From positions 62,001 to 126,000 of the forward strand of contig JADJUS010000014.1 in the NCBI GenBank assembly GCA_016716905.1: a stretch of 64,000 bases of DNA, written 5' to 3'. The stretch is from Acidobacteriota bacterium (lineage in GTDB: Bacteria; Acidobacteriota; Vicinamibacteria; Vicinamibacterales; SCN-69-37). The position numbers were made by a program, and so were the translations under genes. Below, one piece after another: positions 7,547 through 16,279 of this stretch. The number at the start of each line of letters is the position of its first letter. Within the stretch, counting starts at the first letter, position 1. The notes beneath the pieces are model-generated. The model was not told the origin of the DNA. It did not search any database and saw nothing but the letters and a program-made list of their open reading frames with translations.

Positions 7547-9958
7547 GTGACGAGCGTCGAGGCGGTCATTCACACAGACGGGCGTGCCGAACGGCCTCTT
7601 GAATGGCCTGAAGTCCTCTTCCTCGCGTCGTTCATTCCACTGGCGATATTTTCGTGGGTCGGCATCCTGCTTGCGGGATTCGGCGCCTTCACAGGCTGGC
7701 GACTCGCTGTGGCCGGTGGAGTGCTCAGTGCCCTCGCGCTGGCCGCCGCCTGGCGCGACATCCGCGGTGCCGGGCCCATTCAGCGCGTGCCGCGGGCCAC
7801 ATGGATGGCGTTGGGGCTCGTCGCGGCCATATCCACGACCCTGCTCTCGCGCCCCGGCGAGTATCTGATCGAAGGCGCCGACGCGTCGGTCTACCTGGCC
7901 ACTGGCCACAGCATCGCGCGCACCGGGAGCATCACCACGCCGGACCCGGCCATCGGGCTGATGCCGCAAGAACTGCGCCTGAGCTTCTTTCGTGTCGCCA
8001 GGGGGCTCCGGCAACATGAGGCACGGCTGCCGGGCGGCCTTCGTATTGGTGCAGATGACCGCGTCAACCCCGGGTTTTTCCATCTGCTTCCGGTCTGGGT
8101 GGCGATCGGCGTGGCGGCGGCCGGTCCTGCCGCCGGATATTTCGTCAATGTGATTCCGGCGATCTTCGGCGTGATCGCCGTATTTCTGATCGGGCGACGC
8201 CTGTGGTCACATCGCGCGGGCCTGGTGGCCGCAGCGCTGCTCGCCGTGAACTTCGGCCAGATCTACTTTGGCGGGCTGGCCGCGTCGGAGATGCTGACCC
8301 AATTCATGGGCATGTCGGGCATTCTCTTTACCATCATGGTCTGGGATCTGCGGTTGCGGGTTGCCGGCGCCTGCGCGGGCGTGGCGATTGGCCTCGCGGC
8401 CTTTACGCGCGTCGATGCGCTGCTCCTGATGGTGCCGCTCGCCGCGCTGTGGCTCATCCAGGCGCGGCGCTCAAAAGCGCTCGGGCGCGCGTGGTCCTGG
8501 TACGCGACCCTGCTCATCCTGGTATCCGGCCACGCGGTTGCCCACGCTGAGACTGTCGCGGCCCTCTACTCACGGCGGCTGTTCGGTGACGGTGTCGCGA
8601 TGCTCGAACGCGCGGCCACTCCCCTGCTGGTGGTCGCAGGCGTTCTCGCGGCGGGCGGGCTTGCCCTCGTCATTATGAGGTTTGGTCGTCGCAGCCTGGT
8701 CTGGCTGGGCTTGGGCGGCGTCGTCACGGCGATCGGGGTGATCGTCATGTTGCCGCCGGTCGTGCAGATGATCGGTCGGCTGATCTCCCCCGTCGGGGCG
8801 ATCGCAGCGCTCGCCGGATTGCTGCTGCTCGCGAGGCGCGCGCAGATGCGAACGCTCCCGCTGTTGGTTCCGCTCATCGCGCAGACGGCGCTCCTGCTCG
8901 CCATGAACGAGCAGACGACCCTGCCGGACGATTTCAGGCGCGCGGTGCCGTTGATTCTCCCGGGCGCGATGCTGTTTGTCGGCTTCCTTGTCTCTCAGAT
9001 CAGCAGTGGCCGAAGCTGGGCCGCTCGGGCGATCTGGATCCTGCCGATGGCCCTCGGTGTTGTGTTCCTGAGAGATGCCGCGCCGATCCTGCGCACGCCT
9101 CCGCTGCAAGGAGCGCATGCGCAAATCGCGGATCTCGCCGCTCGCATCCCTCCTGACGCGCTCGTCATTTCGGACACCTCGGTCCCTGGTCATTTGTCGC
9201 TAGCACTCACCTACACCTTCGATCGCCCGTCTGTCCGACTGATTTCACGCCCGACCAGCGGCGCGGGCATCGCCCCGCTCATCAGCGCTGCTCTGGATTC
9301 GGGGCGCCAGGTGTACGTGGTCGCGGCCCCCATGATCGAGCACAAGCCCCTCTGGCTGTGGCGCAGCGACTTCGCAGGCTTCGACATTCGACAGGAATAC
9401 GAGCAGCAGTTGCGTTACGCGGTGCTCGTACGCACCCGGGGCGTCTTCCCACGAGCACTCCGGGTCGACATGCCGCAGGTGGCCGTGTATCAGGTGCGCG
9501 CACGTGACGGGCAAACCCAGGCACCGCTGCCGCACACCGTGGATGTGGGGGTGGACGACTTCCAGGCGCTCGTTGACGGATTCCACGCGTCCGAGCCGTT
9601 CCACTCCACACGCGCCCGATGGACCACCGGAGATTCGAGAATCGCACTGCCCCGAATGGCGAGCCCCGCTTCCGGTCGAATGGACCTTGTGCTGCGCCTG
9701 GCGGCCGACCGGCCGCCCGGCCATGCCCCGGTGGAGATTCGTCTGGCCATCGGAGGCATTCCGGCCGGCACCATCACTGCTCCGACGATTGACCTGCGCG
9801 AGTATCGGATTCGCCTGTCACCAGCGGTCATGGCTCGCCTGCTCGCCGGCCCCAGCATCCTGTCGATGTCATCCGACGTGTTCGTCCCGAAAGACGTGGT
9901 CGGCGGCACGGACGACCGCCGGCTCGGCGTCATGCTCGATTGGGTTCGCGTCGAGTAG
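7547..9958 (+). CDS. Multi-pass membrane protein, GT-C-type glycosyltransferase-like
   Basis: An 803-residue integral membrane protein. About 12-13 hydrophobic segments fill residues 20-540, followed by a soluble C-terminal domain of about 260 residues, probably periplasmic. After the third or fourth segment an acidic loop EGADASVYLATGHSIARTGSI sits where GT-C enzymes (dolichyl-phosphate-mannose or ArnT-like) keep their metal-binding acidic residues, and the loop is followed by VNPGFFHLLPVW. This supports a lipid-linked-sugar glycosyltransferase, but no precise family is certain. It starts with GTG, just after the Big/PKD lipoprotein, and overlaps the 3' end of the convergent sulfotransferase gene by 29 bases. 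A role in cell-surface glycan assembly fits the neighbouring locus. Confidence 0.7.
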   Translation: MTSVEAVIHTDGRAERPLEWPEVLFLASFIPLAIFSWVGILLAGFGAFTGWRLAVAGGVLSALALAAAWRDIRGAGPIQRVPRATWMALGLVAAISTTLLSRPGEYLIEGADASVYLATGHSIARTGSITTPDPAIGLMPQELRLSFFRVARGLRQHEARLPGGLRIGADDRVNPGFFHLLPVWVAIGVAAAGPAAGYFVNVIPAIFGVIAVFLIGRRLWSHRAGLVAAALLAVNFGQIYFGGLAASEMLTQFMGMSGILFTIMVWDLRLRVAGACAGVAIGLAAFTRVDALLLMVPLAALWLIQARRSKALGRAWSWYATLLILVSGHAVAHAETVAALYSRRLFGDGVAMLERAATPLLVVAGVLAAGGLALVIMRFGRRSLVWLGLGGVVTAIGVIVMLPPVVQMIGRLISPVGAIAALAGLLLLARRAQMRTLPLLVPLIAQTALLLAMNEQTTLPDDFRRAVPLILPGAMLFVGFLVSQISSGRSWAARAIWILPMALGVVFLRDAAPILRTPPLQGAHAQIADLAARIPPDALVISDTSVPGHLSLALTYTFDRPSVRLISRPTSGAGIAPLISAALDSGRQVYVVAAPMIEHKPLWLWRSDFAGFDIRQEYEQQLRYAVLVRTRGVFPRALRVDMPQVAVYQVRARDGQTQAPLPHTVDVGVDDFQALVDGFHASEPFHSTRARWTTGDSRIALPRMASPASGRMDLVLRLAADRPPGHAPVEIRLAIGGIPAGTITAPTIDLREYRIRLSPAVMARLLAGPSILSMSSDVFVPKDVVGGTDDRRLGVMLDWVRVE

Positions 9959-10976
9959 GCCAGTCACACGCGCCCGTCAGCGGATCCACGGTGTAGCCCA
10001 GTCGGGGCGCGTGCAGGGCGATGCGAGGCAGCAGCGCCCGCACCTCCTCGACATTGTCTGAGCGCCACTTCTCGTCGCCGGGAGGTGTCATGGCGTTCAC
10101 AGGATTCCTAACCAGCTCCTGCAGCTTTGCCAAGACCAGTGGGTCAACCGCCACATCCAGGCGGCGGCACAGGTCTCCCAATGTCGCCTCGGGACGGGTG
10201 AGCAAATCCTCAAAATGACATTCGATCCACTGCGCCGCTGGCACCGTGCCCCGGGCCTCCTCAATGCCGTTCACATATTGAAGCCACTGCGCGAACGCAA
10301 TTTCGGGCACCGGAGCAGCCACAAGATCGCGCCAGCCCTCGATGAGCGTCGAGCACCAGCGGCGACGATGGGGATACCCGGGAATCGTGAGATCCACGGG
10401 AACGAAATACGAACGGAACCGGCCCTGGGGCTGACGCCACATGTTGATGTACGAGTTCAGCGCGTCACAGGGATTGCGCTTCATCACGACGAAGATCGCA
10501 TCGGGGAAGAGTTCCCGGAGGTACGCGACCCGCACGACATTGTCAGCCGTCTTTTCGATGAGCCGGCGGTCGCCGGTGTACGACGTAAACCACGCGTTGA
10601 CAAACCGCCGTTCGCCGGGCGCCACCTGTCCCGGCCCGACGTGGTCTGAACGCCAGCCCACCCGCCGCGGGTGGTGATACTGACGCCAGACGTCGTGCCC
10701 TTCCCTGGGCATCGCCCCCAAATCGGGGCTTTCACGAAGCACGTGGAACAGCAACTGCGTGCCCGACCGCGGCATGCCCACAATCAGGATCGGCCTGCGG
10801 TGCGCCTTCGGCGCGAGCCATGCCCTAAGAAACCGCGCACTCCTTGCCAGGTCAACACGACGAACGGCGTTCGCGACACGCCAGGTGATGCCGTAGGGAT
10901 CGTCGAACCGCCCCAGAAATCCGGGCATCTGTTCCCGCGTCCTGTGTTTGTTGGCTCTGCCCACAGGGTCCGTCAC
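9930..10976 (-). CDS. Sulfotransferase family protein
   Basis: A 348-residue cytosolic PAPS-dependent sulfotransferase candidate. The 5'-phosphosulfate-binding loop GMPRSGTQ lies at 67-74, and the 3'-phosphate motif region FVVMKRNPCDALNSY contains the conserved Arg and Ser further on. Its GTG start overlaps the stop of the upstream SDR gene (GTGA), so it is the last gene of the CDP-deoxysugar operon rfbF-rfbG-rfbH-SDR-sulfotransferase. That placement suggests it decorates the surface polysaccharide or a lipid-linked sugar with sulfate. The acceptor cannot be inferred. No PAPS-synthesis genes are in view. Confidence 0.87.
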   Translation of the reverse strand: MTDPVGRANKHRTREQMPGFLGRFDDPYGITWRVANAVRRVDLARSARFLRAWLAPKAHRRPILIVGMPRSGTQLLFHVLRESPDLGAMPREGHDVWRQYHHPRRVGWRSDHVGPGQVAPGERRFVNAWFTSYTGDRRLIEKTADNVVRVAYLRELFPDAIFVVMKRNPCDALNSYINMWRQPQGRFRSYFVPVDLTIPGYPHRRRWCSTLIEGWRDLVAAPVPEIAFAQWLQYVNGIEEARGTVPAAQWIECHFEDLLTRPEATLGDLCRRLDVAVDPLVLAKLQELVRNPVNAMTPPGDEKWRSDNVEEVRALLPRIALHAPRLGYTVDPLTGACDWPTRREPNRA

Positions 10977-11935
10977 AATGGCCGGTTATCCCGGTACCAG
11001 GCGATGGTCTGTTCGAGGCCGGCGGCCAGGGGGGTGCGCGCTTCCCAGCCGAGCAGCCTGTGTATGCGGGCCGGGTCGCACGCCAATCGAACGGGGTCCG
11101 TTCCTGCGGGGAGACGCCCCATGCGGAGTTCAGCGGTTCCCCCCGTGAGGGAGACGATCAGCGCTGCGACATCCGCGATGCGGTACTCATAGCCTGACCC
11201 GACGTTCAGGACCAGTCCGGCGATGCCTGGCGCAACGGCGGCCTCGACAAGCGCGTCGATGACGTCATCGACGAACAGGTAGTCGCGCGTCTGGTCTCCC
11301 TGCGTCATCTCAAAGGGCTGTCCATTGAGGCAGGCTCGGATCAGCGCAGGAATGAAGAAGGTCTCCGACTGCGCAGGGCCGTATGTCAGCGCCAGCCTCA
11401 GTGTTGTCACCGGCAGGCCGAGTTGACGGAACAGCGTCTCCCCCAGCTCGGTGGCGGCCAGTTGGCTCGCTCCGTACGGCGACGCCGGCTCGCCCCGCTG
11501 TTCTTCGCGCGACGGCGCAGGCCCGATGCCGTACTCGGCGACCGTACCGGTGCGAACGACGCGAGCGGCCGGCGCTTGGCTCGCCACAGCCTGGAACAGG
11601 CGCAACGCGCCCATGAGGTTGACTTCGAAGCTTCGTACCAGGCCGAGATCGGTGCTGCCGCCCGGCCCTATCGCCCGCCGGGCGGACGTCAGGCCGGCTA
11701 GGTGGAACACGACATCCGGTCGCGCGGCGCGCACGCACGCGTCCACCGAGTCCTGCGCACTGAAATCGACATGGACCAGATGTGGCGCAGGGCCCACGTC
11801 CACGATCCGATCGATGGAACTCTGCGCGCGGACGGCGAGGGTCGTGCGGCACCCGGCTGCCGCCAGTCGCCGCGTGAGGTGTGATCCGAGAAATCCGGTG
11901 CCGCCCGTGACAAGCACGGAGGCGTCGCGCAGCAT
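10973..11935 (-). CDS. NAD(P)-dependent sugar reductase/epimerase (extended SDR) with Lys-to-Gln active site
   Basis: A 320-residue extended short-chain dehydrogenase. Rossmann motif VLVTGGTGFLGSH is at 8-19, and the sugar-binding half follows with RDYLFVDDVIDAL. The expected active-site YxxxK reads Tyr154-Gly-Ala-Ser-Gln158, so the catalytic lysine is glutamine. It lies between rfbH and a sulfotransferase, overlapping rfbH by one base (TGATG). In known CDP-3,6-dideoxyhexose operons this slot holds the final reductase (RfbJ/RfbS, making CDP-abequose or CDP-paratose), which is the best functional guess. The altered residue makes the activity uncertain; a dTDP-type reductase is another possibility. 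Confidence 0.8.
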   Translation of the reverse strand: MLRDASVLVTGGTGFLGSHLTRRLAAAGCRTTLAVRAQSSIDRIVDVGPAPHLVHVDFSAQDSVDACVRAARPDVVFHLAGLTSARRAIGPGGSTDLGLVRSFEVNLMGALRLFQAVASQAPAARVVRTGTVAEYGIGPAPSREEQRGEPASPYGASQLAATELGETLFRQLGLPVTTLRLALTYGPAQSETFFIPALIRACLNGQPFEMTQGDQTRDYLFVDDVIDALVEAAVAPGIAGLVLNVGSGYEYRIADVAALIVSLTGGTAELRMGRLPAGTDPVRLACDPARIHRLLGWEARTPLAAGLEQTIAWYRDNRPL

Positions 11936-13251
11936 CAGCGCCACGACGCCGTGAACTCCCTGAAGCACTCCACCACATAGTCCACCATCGTGTCCGTGAT
12001 TCCCGGAAACACACCGATCCAGAGGGTCTGGTTCATGACGATGTCTGTGTTGGCCAGTTCGCCGACCACGCGATGCGCGATTTGCCGGTAGGCCGGTTGC
12101 CGAAGAAGGTTCCCTCCAAACAGCAGCCGGCTCGCGATCTTTTTCGACTCGAGAAACTGGATCAGCTGCAACCGCGAGAAGGGCGCATCGGGTCGCACGG
12201 TGAGGGCGAAGCCAAACCAACTCGGATCGCTGTGTGGTGTGGGAGCCGGCAGGATCAGAAACTCCGACTCCGGTTCAAGCCCCTCCCGCAGACGCGACCA
12301 GTTGCGCCGGCGCGCCTCAATGAAACGCGGCAGCTTGTCGAGTTGCGATACGCCAATGGCCGCCTGCATTTCAGTGGCTTTAAGGTTGTACCCGATATGC
12401 GAAAACGTGTACTTGTGGTCGTAACCGGCTGGCAGGTCACCCAATTGCCATTCGAAACGTTTTCCGCACGTATCGGAGTTTCCCGGGGCACACCAGCAAT
12501 CGCGCCCCCAGTCACGGAACGACTCCACGAGTGTCTTCAGCCTGGGCTGGCTCGTCAGTACGGCGCCGCCTTCGCCCATCGTGACGTGATGCGCCGGATA
12601 AAAACTCAACGTGGCGAGGTCTCCGAACGTGCCGGTGGCCTGCCCACGGTAGGTGGCGCCGAGTGAGTCGCAGTTGTCTTCAATCAGCCACAGGTCGTGT
12701 GCCTGCGCCAGTGCGGCAATCGCATCGAGGTCGAACGGATTGCCAAGTGTGTGGGCCAGCATGATGGCCCTGGTTCGTGGACCGATCGCGTCCGCCACGC
12801 GAGCGGCGTCAGCGTCGTAGGTCCCGAGCGCGACGTCGACGAATACCGGCGTGAGGTTGTTCTGAATGATGGGATTCAGCGTGGTGGGGAATCCCGCGGC
12901 CACCGTGATGACCTCGTCGCCGGGCGTGAGACGCTCGTCGCCGAGCACCGGGGATGTCAGCGCGGAGAGCGCCAGCAGGTTCGCGGAGGATCCCGAATTG
13001 CACAGCATGCCGAACCGGGTGCCCACCCAGCGCGCGATCTTGGCTTCAAACTGGTCGGCAAAGCGCCCGGCGGTCAACCAGAAGTCGAGCGATGCCTCGG
13101 TCACGAGCTGGAGGTCGGCGGCGTCAAACACCCGACCCGACACCGGAACCGGCGACTCGCCCGGCACAAAGGGTTTCGACGAAAACGCGGCGGCGTAGTA
13201 CTCGCCGACGTCCTCGAGAATCCTGGCCCTCAGGGCCTCAGGATTCGGCAC
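11935..13251 (-). CDS. rfbH: CDP-4-keto-6-deoxyglucose 3-dehydrase (E1, RfbH)
   Basis: RfbH/E1 uses pyridoxamine phosphate and a [2Fe-2S] cluster to remove the C3 hydroxyl of CDP-4-keto-6-deoxy-D-glucose. This is the committed step to 3,6-dideoxyhexoses. The 438-residue protein shows both hallmarks. His222 (FYPAHHVTMGEGG) replaces the PLP-binding lysine of ordinary aminotransferases. The cluster ligands follow the exact spacing C-x57-C-x-C-x7-C (Cys194, 252, 254, 262). A GTG start at 13251 gives family length (about 437) and has an AGGTGG site upstream. It overlaps rfbG by 14 bases, and a longer open frame upstream is rejected. The partner reductase E3 (a ferredoxin-type flavoprotein) is not in this window. 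Confidence 0.95.
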   Translation of the reverse strand: MPNPEALRARILEDVGEYYAAAFSSKPFVPGESPVPVSGRVFDAADLQLVTEASLDFWLTAGRFADQFEAKIARWVGTRFGMLCNSGSSANLLALSALTSPVLGDERLTPGDEVITVAAGFPTTLNPIIQNNLTPVFVDVALGTYDADAARVADAIGPRTRAIMLAHTLGNPFDLDAIAALAQAHDLWLIEDNCDSLGATYRGQATGTFGDLATLSFYPAHHVTMGEGGAVLTSQPRLKTLVESFRDWGRDCWCAPGNSDTCGKRFEWQLGDLPAGYDHKYTFSHIGYNLKATEMQAAIGVSQLDKLPRFIEARRRNWSRLREGLEPESEFLILPAPTPHSDPSWFGFALTVRPDAPFSRLQLIQFLESKKIASRLLFGGNLLRQPAYRQIAHRVVGELANTDIVMNQTLWIGVFPGITDTMVDYVVECFREFTASWR

Positions 13252-14248
13252 GCGAGCCCACCTGGGAGGGGCCGAAATACGCGCGGTACCAGGCAATCGT
13301 TTCGGCCAGAGCTTCATCCCGGCCGTACTGCGCTCTCCATCCCAAGACCCGCTTGGCCCGGTCCGATGACACGAACTGGTTGGGGATCTCCCCCTGCGTG
13401 TCGTTGCGAACATCTGGTGGAAGGTGTGCGCAGTCCATCAAGCGCTGGAGATTCGCCACCATCTCCAACACGGTCGCGGGGGCGTCATCGCCAAAATTGA
13501 ACGCCTGCCCCGCCACATCCGCCCGATCGATCGCGGCGGCGAGGCATTTGTACGCCGACACCGCGTCCTTGACGTACACATAGTCGCGCACGAACTGGCC
13601 GTCGCTGCGGATCACCGGCCGGCGTCCCTGCAGAAAATCGCGTATTGTGCCAGGCACGAGCCGGCTCCAGTTGCGATCTCCCGCACCGTAGATGTTGCCG
13701 CACCGCGCGATGGCCACCGGCGTCTGATACGTATGGTGATAACACTGCGCCAGCATGTCGGCGCAGCTCTTCGACACCTCGTAGGGATGCCGGCCGAGCA
13801 ACGGCGAGTCTTCCGTGTACGGCAACGACTGTTCGCCGTACGCCTTGTCACTCGACGCCACGATGACACACCGCACCAGATCGGCGTGACGACGGCTGGC
13901 TTCGAGGACGTGGTAGGTGCCGCGAATATTCGCTTCGAACGTATAAAGCGGCGCCTGATGGGCCACGCCAACAATGGCCTGGGCCCCGAGGTGAAACACG
14001 GTGTCGATGCCGTGCAGGCACACCGCGCGTTCGAGCGTGCCGAGGTCCTCGAGGGCACCCGAGATGACGGCCACCTGATGCACATCACCGCTTCGGTAGA
14101 GTTCGGTTTGGGGATCGACATCCTGGACGAGGGCCACGACGTACGCGCCCGACGCCAGCAGGTCGTGGACCAGCGCGGATCCGACCATGCCGGTGGCACC
14201 GGTCACAAGGACGCGGCGTCCCGAAAAATGTCCCGGGGGCACACTCAT
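13238..14248 (-). CDS. rfbG: CDP-glucose 4,6-dehydratase
   Basis: RfbG converts CDP-D-glucose to CDP-4-keto-6-deoxy-D-glucose using bound NAD. The 336-residue extended SDR has the cofactor loop VTGATGMVGS (15-24), a VFHLGAQAIVG strand, the active-site SSDKAYG with its Asp-Lys pair, and the canonical Tyr-Glu-Val-Ser-Lys. The sugar-binding blocks NIYGAGDRNWSRLVPGTIR and VRDYVYVKDAVSAY follow. It overlaps rfbF by 4 bases (ATGA) and rfbH by 14, in pathway order F-G-H. This context supports CDP- rather than dTDP- or GDP-sugar specificity. Confidence 0.92.
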   Translation of the reverse strand: MSVPPGHFSGRRVLVTGATGMVGSALVHDLLASGAYVVALVQDVDPQTELYRSGDVHQVAVISGALEDLGTLERAVCLHGIDTVFHLGAQAIVGVAHQAPLYTFEANIRGTYHVLEASRRHADLVRCVIVASSDKAYGEQSLPYTEDSPLLGRHPYEVSKSCADMLAQCYHHTYQTPVAIARCGNIYGAGDRNWSRLVPGTIRDFLQGRRPVIRSDGQFVRDYVYVKDAVSAYKCLAAAIDRADVAGQAFNFGDDAPATVLEMVANLQRLMDCAHLPPDVRNDTQGEIPNQFVSSDRAKRVLGWRAQYGRDEALAETIAWYRAYFGPSQVGSRAES

Positions 14249-15036
14249 CCCGTGATCACGCCTTTCTTCCAGACGGCCCAGGGTGCGGAGTCCTGTTCCC
14301 AGGCCGCGTTGAGTTGCCTGACGTCACGGAGGGTGTCCATGCACTGCCAGAATCCTTCGTGCCGGTACGCGCCCAGCTGCCCTTCGCTGGCCAGCGTTTC
14401 AAGCGCGTCCTGTTCGAACACCGTGGCATCCCCGTCCAGGTAGTCCAGCACGCCCGGCTCGAGGACAAAAAAACCGCCATTGATCCAGCCTTCGCCTCCC
14501 TGCGGCTTCTCGCTGAAACTGGCCACCAGGTCGCCGTCCAGTTCGAGCGCCCCGAAGCGGGCCGGTGGCCGCACGGCGGTCACGGTCGCCAGCCGGCCAT
14601 GCGCACGATGGAATGCGAGCAGCGCCTTCAGATCAATCTCGGCGACGCCGTCGCCGTAGGTCATCATGAACGTGCCGTCACCCAGCCACCCTGCCAGGCG
14701 CTTGAGGCGTCCGCCAGTCTGTGTGACGAGCCCGGTGTCGACAAGATGCACGGTCCAGTCCTCGCGCTCCCCATCGTGAATGTCTGCAGCGCCGCTGCGG
14801 ACATTCACGGTCAAGTTGTTCCTGAATCGCGAGTAGTCGAGAAAGAACGACTTGATGACGTCTGACTTGTAACCCAGCGCGAGGACGAACTCCTCAAAAC
14901 CCGCGGCCCCATACATTTTCATGATGTGCCACAGGATGGGCATGCCCCCGATCTCCACCATCGGCTTGGGCCGGGCAGACGTCTCTTCGGACAACCGGGT
15001 GCCGAGTCCTCCTGCGAGAATGACCGTCTTCATCAT
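14245..15036 (-). CDS. rfbF: Glucose-1-phosphate cytidylyltransferase
   Basis: RfbF makes CDP-glucose from CTP and glucose-1-phosphate, the entry step of the CDP-deoxyhexose pathway. The 263-residue protein has the nucleotidyltransferase signature ILAGGLGTRLSEETSARPKP (6-25). The TYGDGVAEID block contributes a metal-binding Asp, and FSEKPQGGEGWINGGFFV binds sugar. The length matches the family (about 257). It is the first gene of the minus-strand sugar operon and is divergent from a GT1 gene, with about 77 bases between the two starts. The Met at 15033 is an equally possible start. Confidence 0.95.
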   Translation of the reverse strand: MMKTVILAGGLGTRLSEETSARPKPMVEIGGMPILWHIMKMYGAAGFEEFVLALGYKSDVIKSFFLDYSRFRNNLTVNVRSGAADIHDGEREDWTVHLVDTGLVTQTGGRLKRLAGWLGDGTFMMTYGDGVAEIDLKALLAFHRAHGRLATVTAVRPPARFGALELDGDLVASFSEKPQGGEGWINGGFFVLEPGVLDYLDGDATVFEQDALETLASEGQLGAYRHEGFWQCMDTLRDVRQLNAAWEQDSAPWAVWKKGVITG

Positions 15037-15113
15037 GGTTGCCGCCGACCCAATCGACCGGAAACGCGAGTGTACACTATGCGCACACGGCCTTCCATGC
15101 CCCGGACCCAGAC

Positions 15114-16235
15114 ATGCACATCGGCGTGAGCGCGTGGCGGCTGAGCGGCCAGCGCTTCGGCATCGGCCGCTACATCGAGTACATCCTCAAGTCCTGGAAC
15201 ACCATGCTTGAGCCCGCGGATCGCGTCACGCTGTTTACGCGCGAGGCGCTGGACCCGCGGACGCTCGGCCTGTCTGCGGCGTTCACCACCCGCGTGTTGA
15301 AGCCGGCGATGACCAACGCGTTGTGGGAGAACCTGCTGCTGCCTCATGCGGCCCGGGACGTGGACGTGCTCTTTGGTCCCAGCTATACGCTCCCGCTGTT
15401 TCCTCGCGTCCCCTCCGTTGTGGCCATTCACAGCGTGGACGAAGATGCCGGCGCGTGGACGCGCTGGCACTGGTTGACCTACTCGCAGAAGTACCGGTTG
15501 AGCTGCAAACGCGCCGACCGGGTGATTGCCAACGCGCAGTCGACCAGTGATCGGGTGCGCGACGTGTACGGCATTCCGGCCGCCAGGATCGAGACCATAT
15601 GGCTCGGCGCGGATGAGGCCTTTCAGCCTCTTTACGATCCAGCGCGCCTGAGCGCCGCCCGCGTTCGCCTTGTTGGCGCCGATCGGCCTTATATTCTTTT
15701 TGTCGGCGGCCTGTCGGATCGGCGCAACGTGCCGATGCTGATTGAAGCGTTCAGCATCCTGAAGAAACGTGACGGCATTCCCCATGCACTGGTGCTGTTT
15801 GGCGCCAATCGCGGCGGTGTGCCGTTCCGGCAGGTGGCCGAGCGATGCGGCGTCGCCGACAGCGTCTTTCAGACCGATGGTGTCGTACGGGAACATCGCG
15901 AACTCGTCGAGGTATACAACGCGGCGTCGGTGTATGTCATGCCGTCGCTGTCGGAAGGGTTTTCGCTGACACTGGCAGAGGCGCTCAGTTGCGGCACGCC
16001 GGTGGTGACCGTCAACTGCGCGGCATTGGGCGAAGTGGCTCACGGGTACGCACTCACGATCGAGCGCCCGGAGCTGCAAGCGCTCACCGAGGCCATCGGC
16101 CGCGTACTGAATGACCCGGCAGTGGCCGCAGACCTGAGGGCCAGGGGCGTGGAACGCGCAAAGGAATTGCGCTGGGATCGCACGGCGCGTCGCACGCTGG
16201 AGGTCCTGCGGCAGGTGGCGGCACATCAGGTCTGA
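15114..16235 (+). CDS. Family 1 (GT-B) glycosyltransferase
   Basis: A 373-residue GT4/GT1-type glycosyltransferase that would transfer a sugar from a nucleotide donor onto a growing surface glycan at the cytoplasmic face. The N-terminal acceptor domain begins MHIGVSAWRLSGQRFGIGRY, with the Gly-rich loop of GT-B enzymes. The C-terminal donor domain shows ILFVGGLSDRRNVPMLIEAF and the EX7E-like signature MPSLSEGFSLTLAEALSCGTPVV near 280-302. The ATG at 15114 was chosen over an upstream in-frame start because domain homology begins there; a TACACT -10-like site lies at 15073-15078. It heads the plus-strand half of the polysaccharide locus. Confidence 0.88.
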   Translation: MHIGVSAWRLSGQRFGIGRYIEYILKSWNTMLEPADRVTLFTREALDPRTLGLSAAFTTRVLKPAMTNALWENLLLPHAARDVDVLFGPSYTLPLFPRVPSVVAIHSVDEDAGAWTRWHWLTYSQKYRLSCKRADRVIANAQSTSDRVRDVYGIPAARIETIWLGADEAFQPLYDPARLSAARVRLVGADRPYILFVGGLSDRRNVPMLIEAFSILKKRDGIPHALVLFGANRGGVPFRQVAERCGVADSVFQTDGVVREHRELVEVYNAASVYVMPSLSEGFSLTLAEALSCGTPVVTVNCAALGEVAHGYALTIERPELQALTEAIGRVLNDPAVAADLRARGVERAKELRWDRTARRTLEVLRQVAAHQV

Positions 16236-16279
16236 TCGAGGCTCGCATATGATTGTGCCGCAGCAATGTTGACGCTGCC

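Noticed and set aside
15033..16226. Long minus-strand frame over the GT1 gene.
   Set aside because: High-GC shadow; the plus strand encodes a clear GT-B glycosyltransferase.
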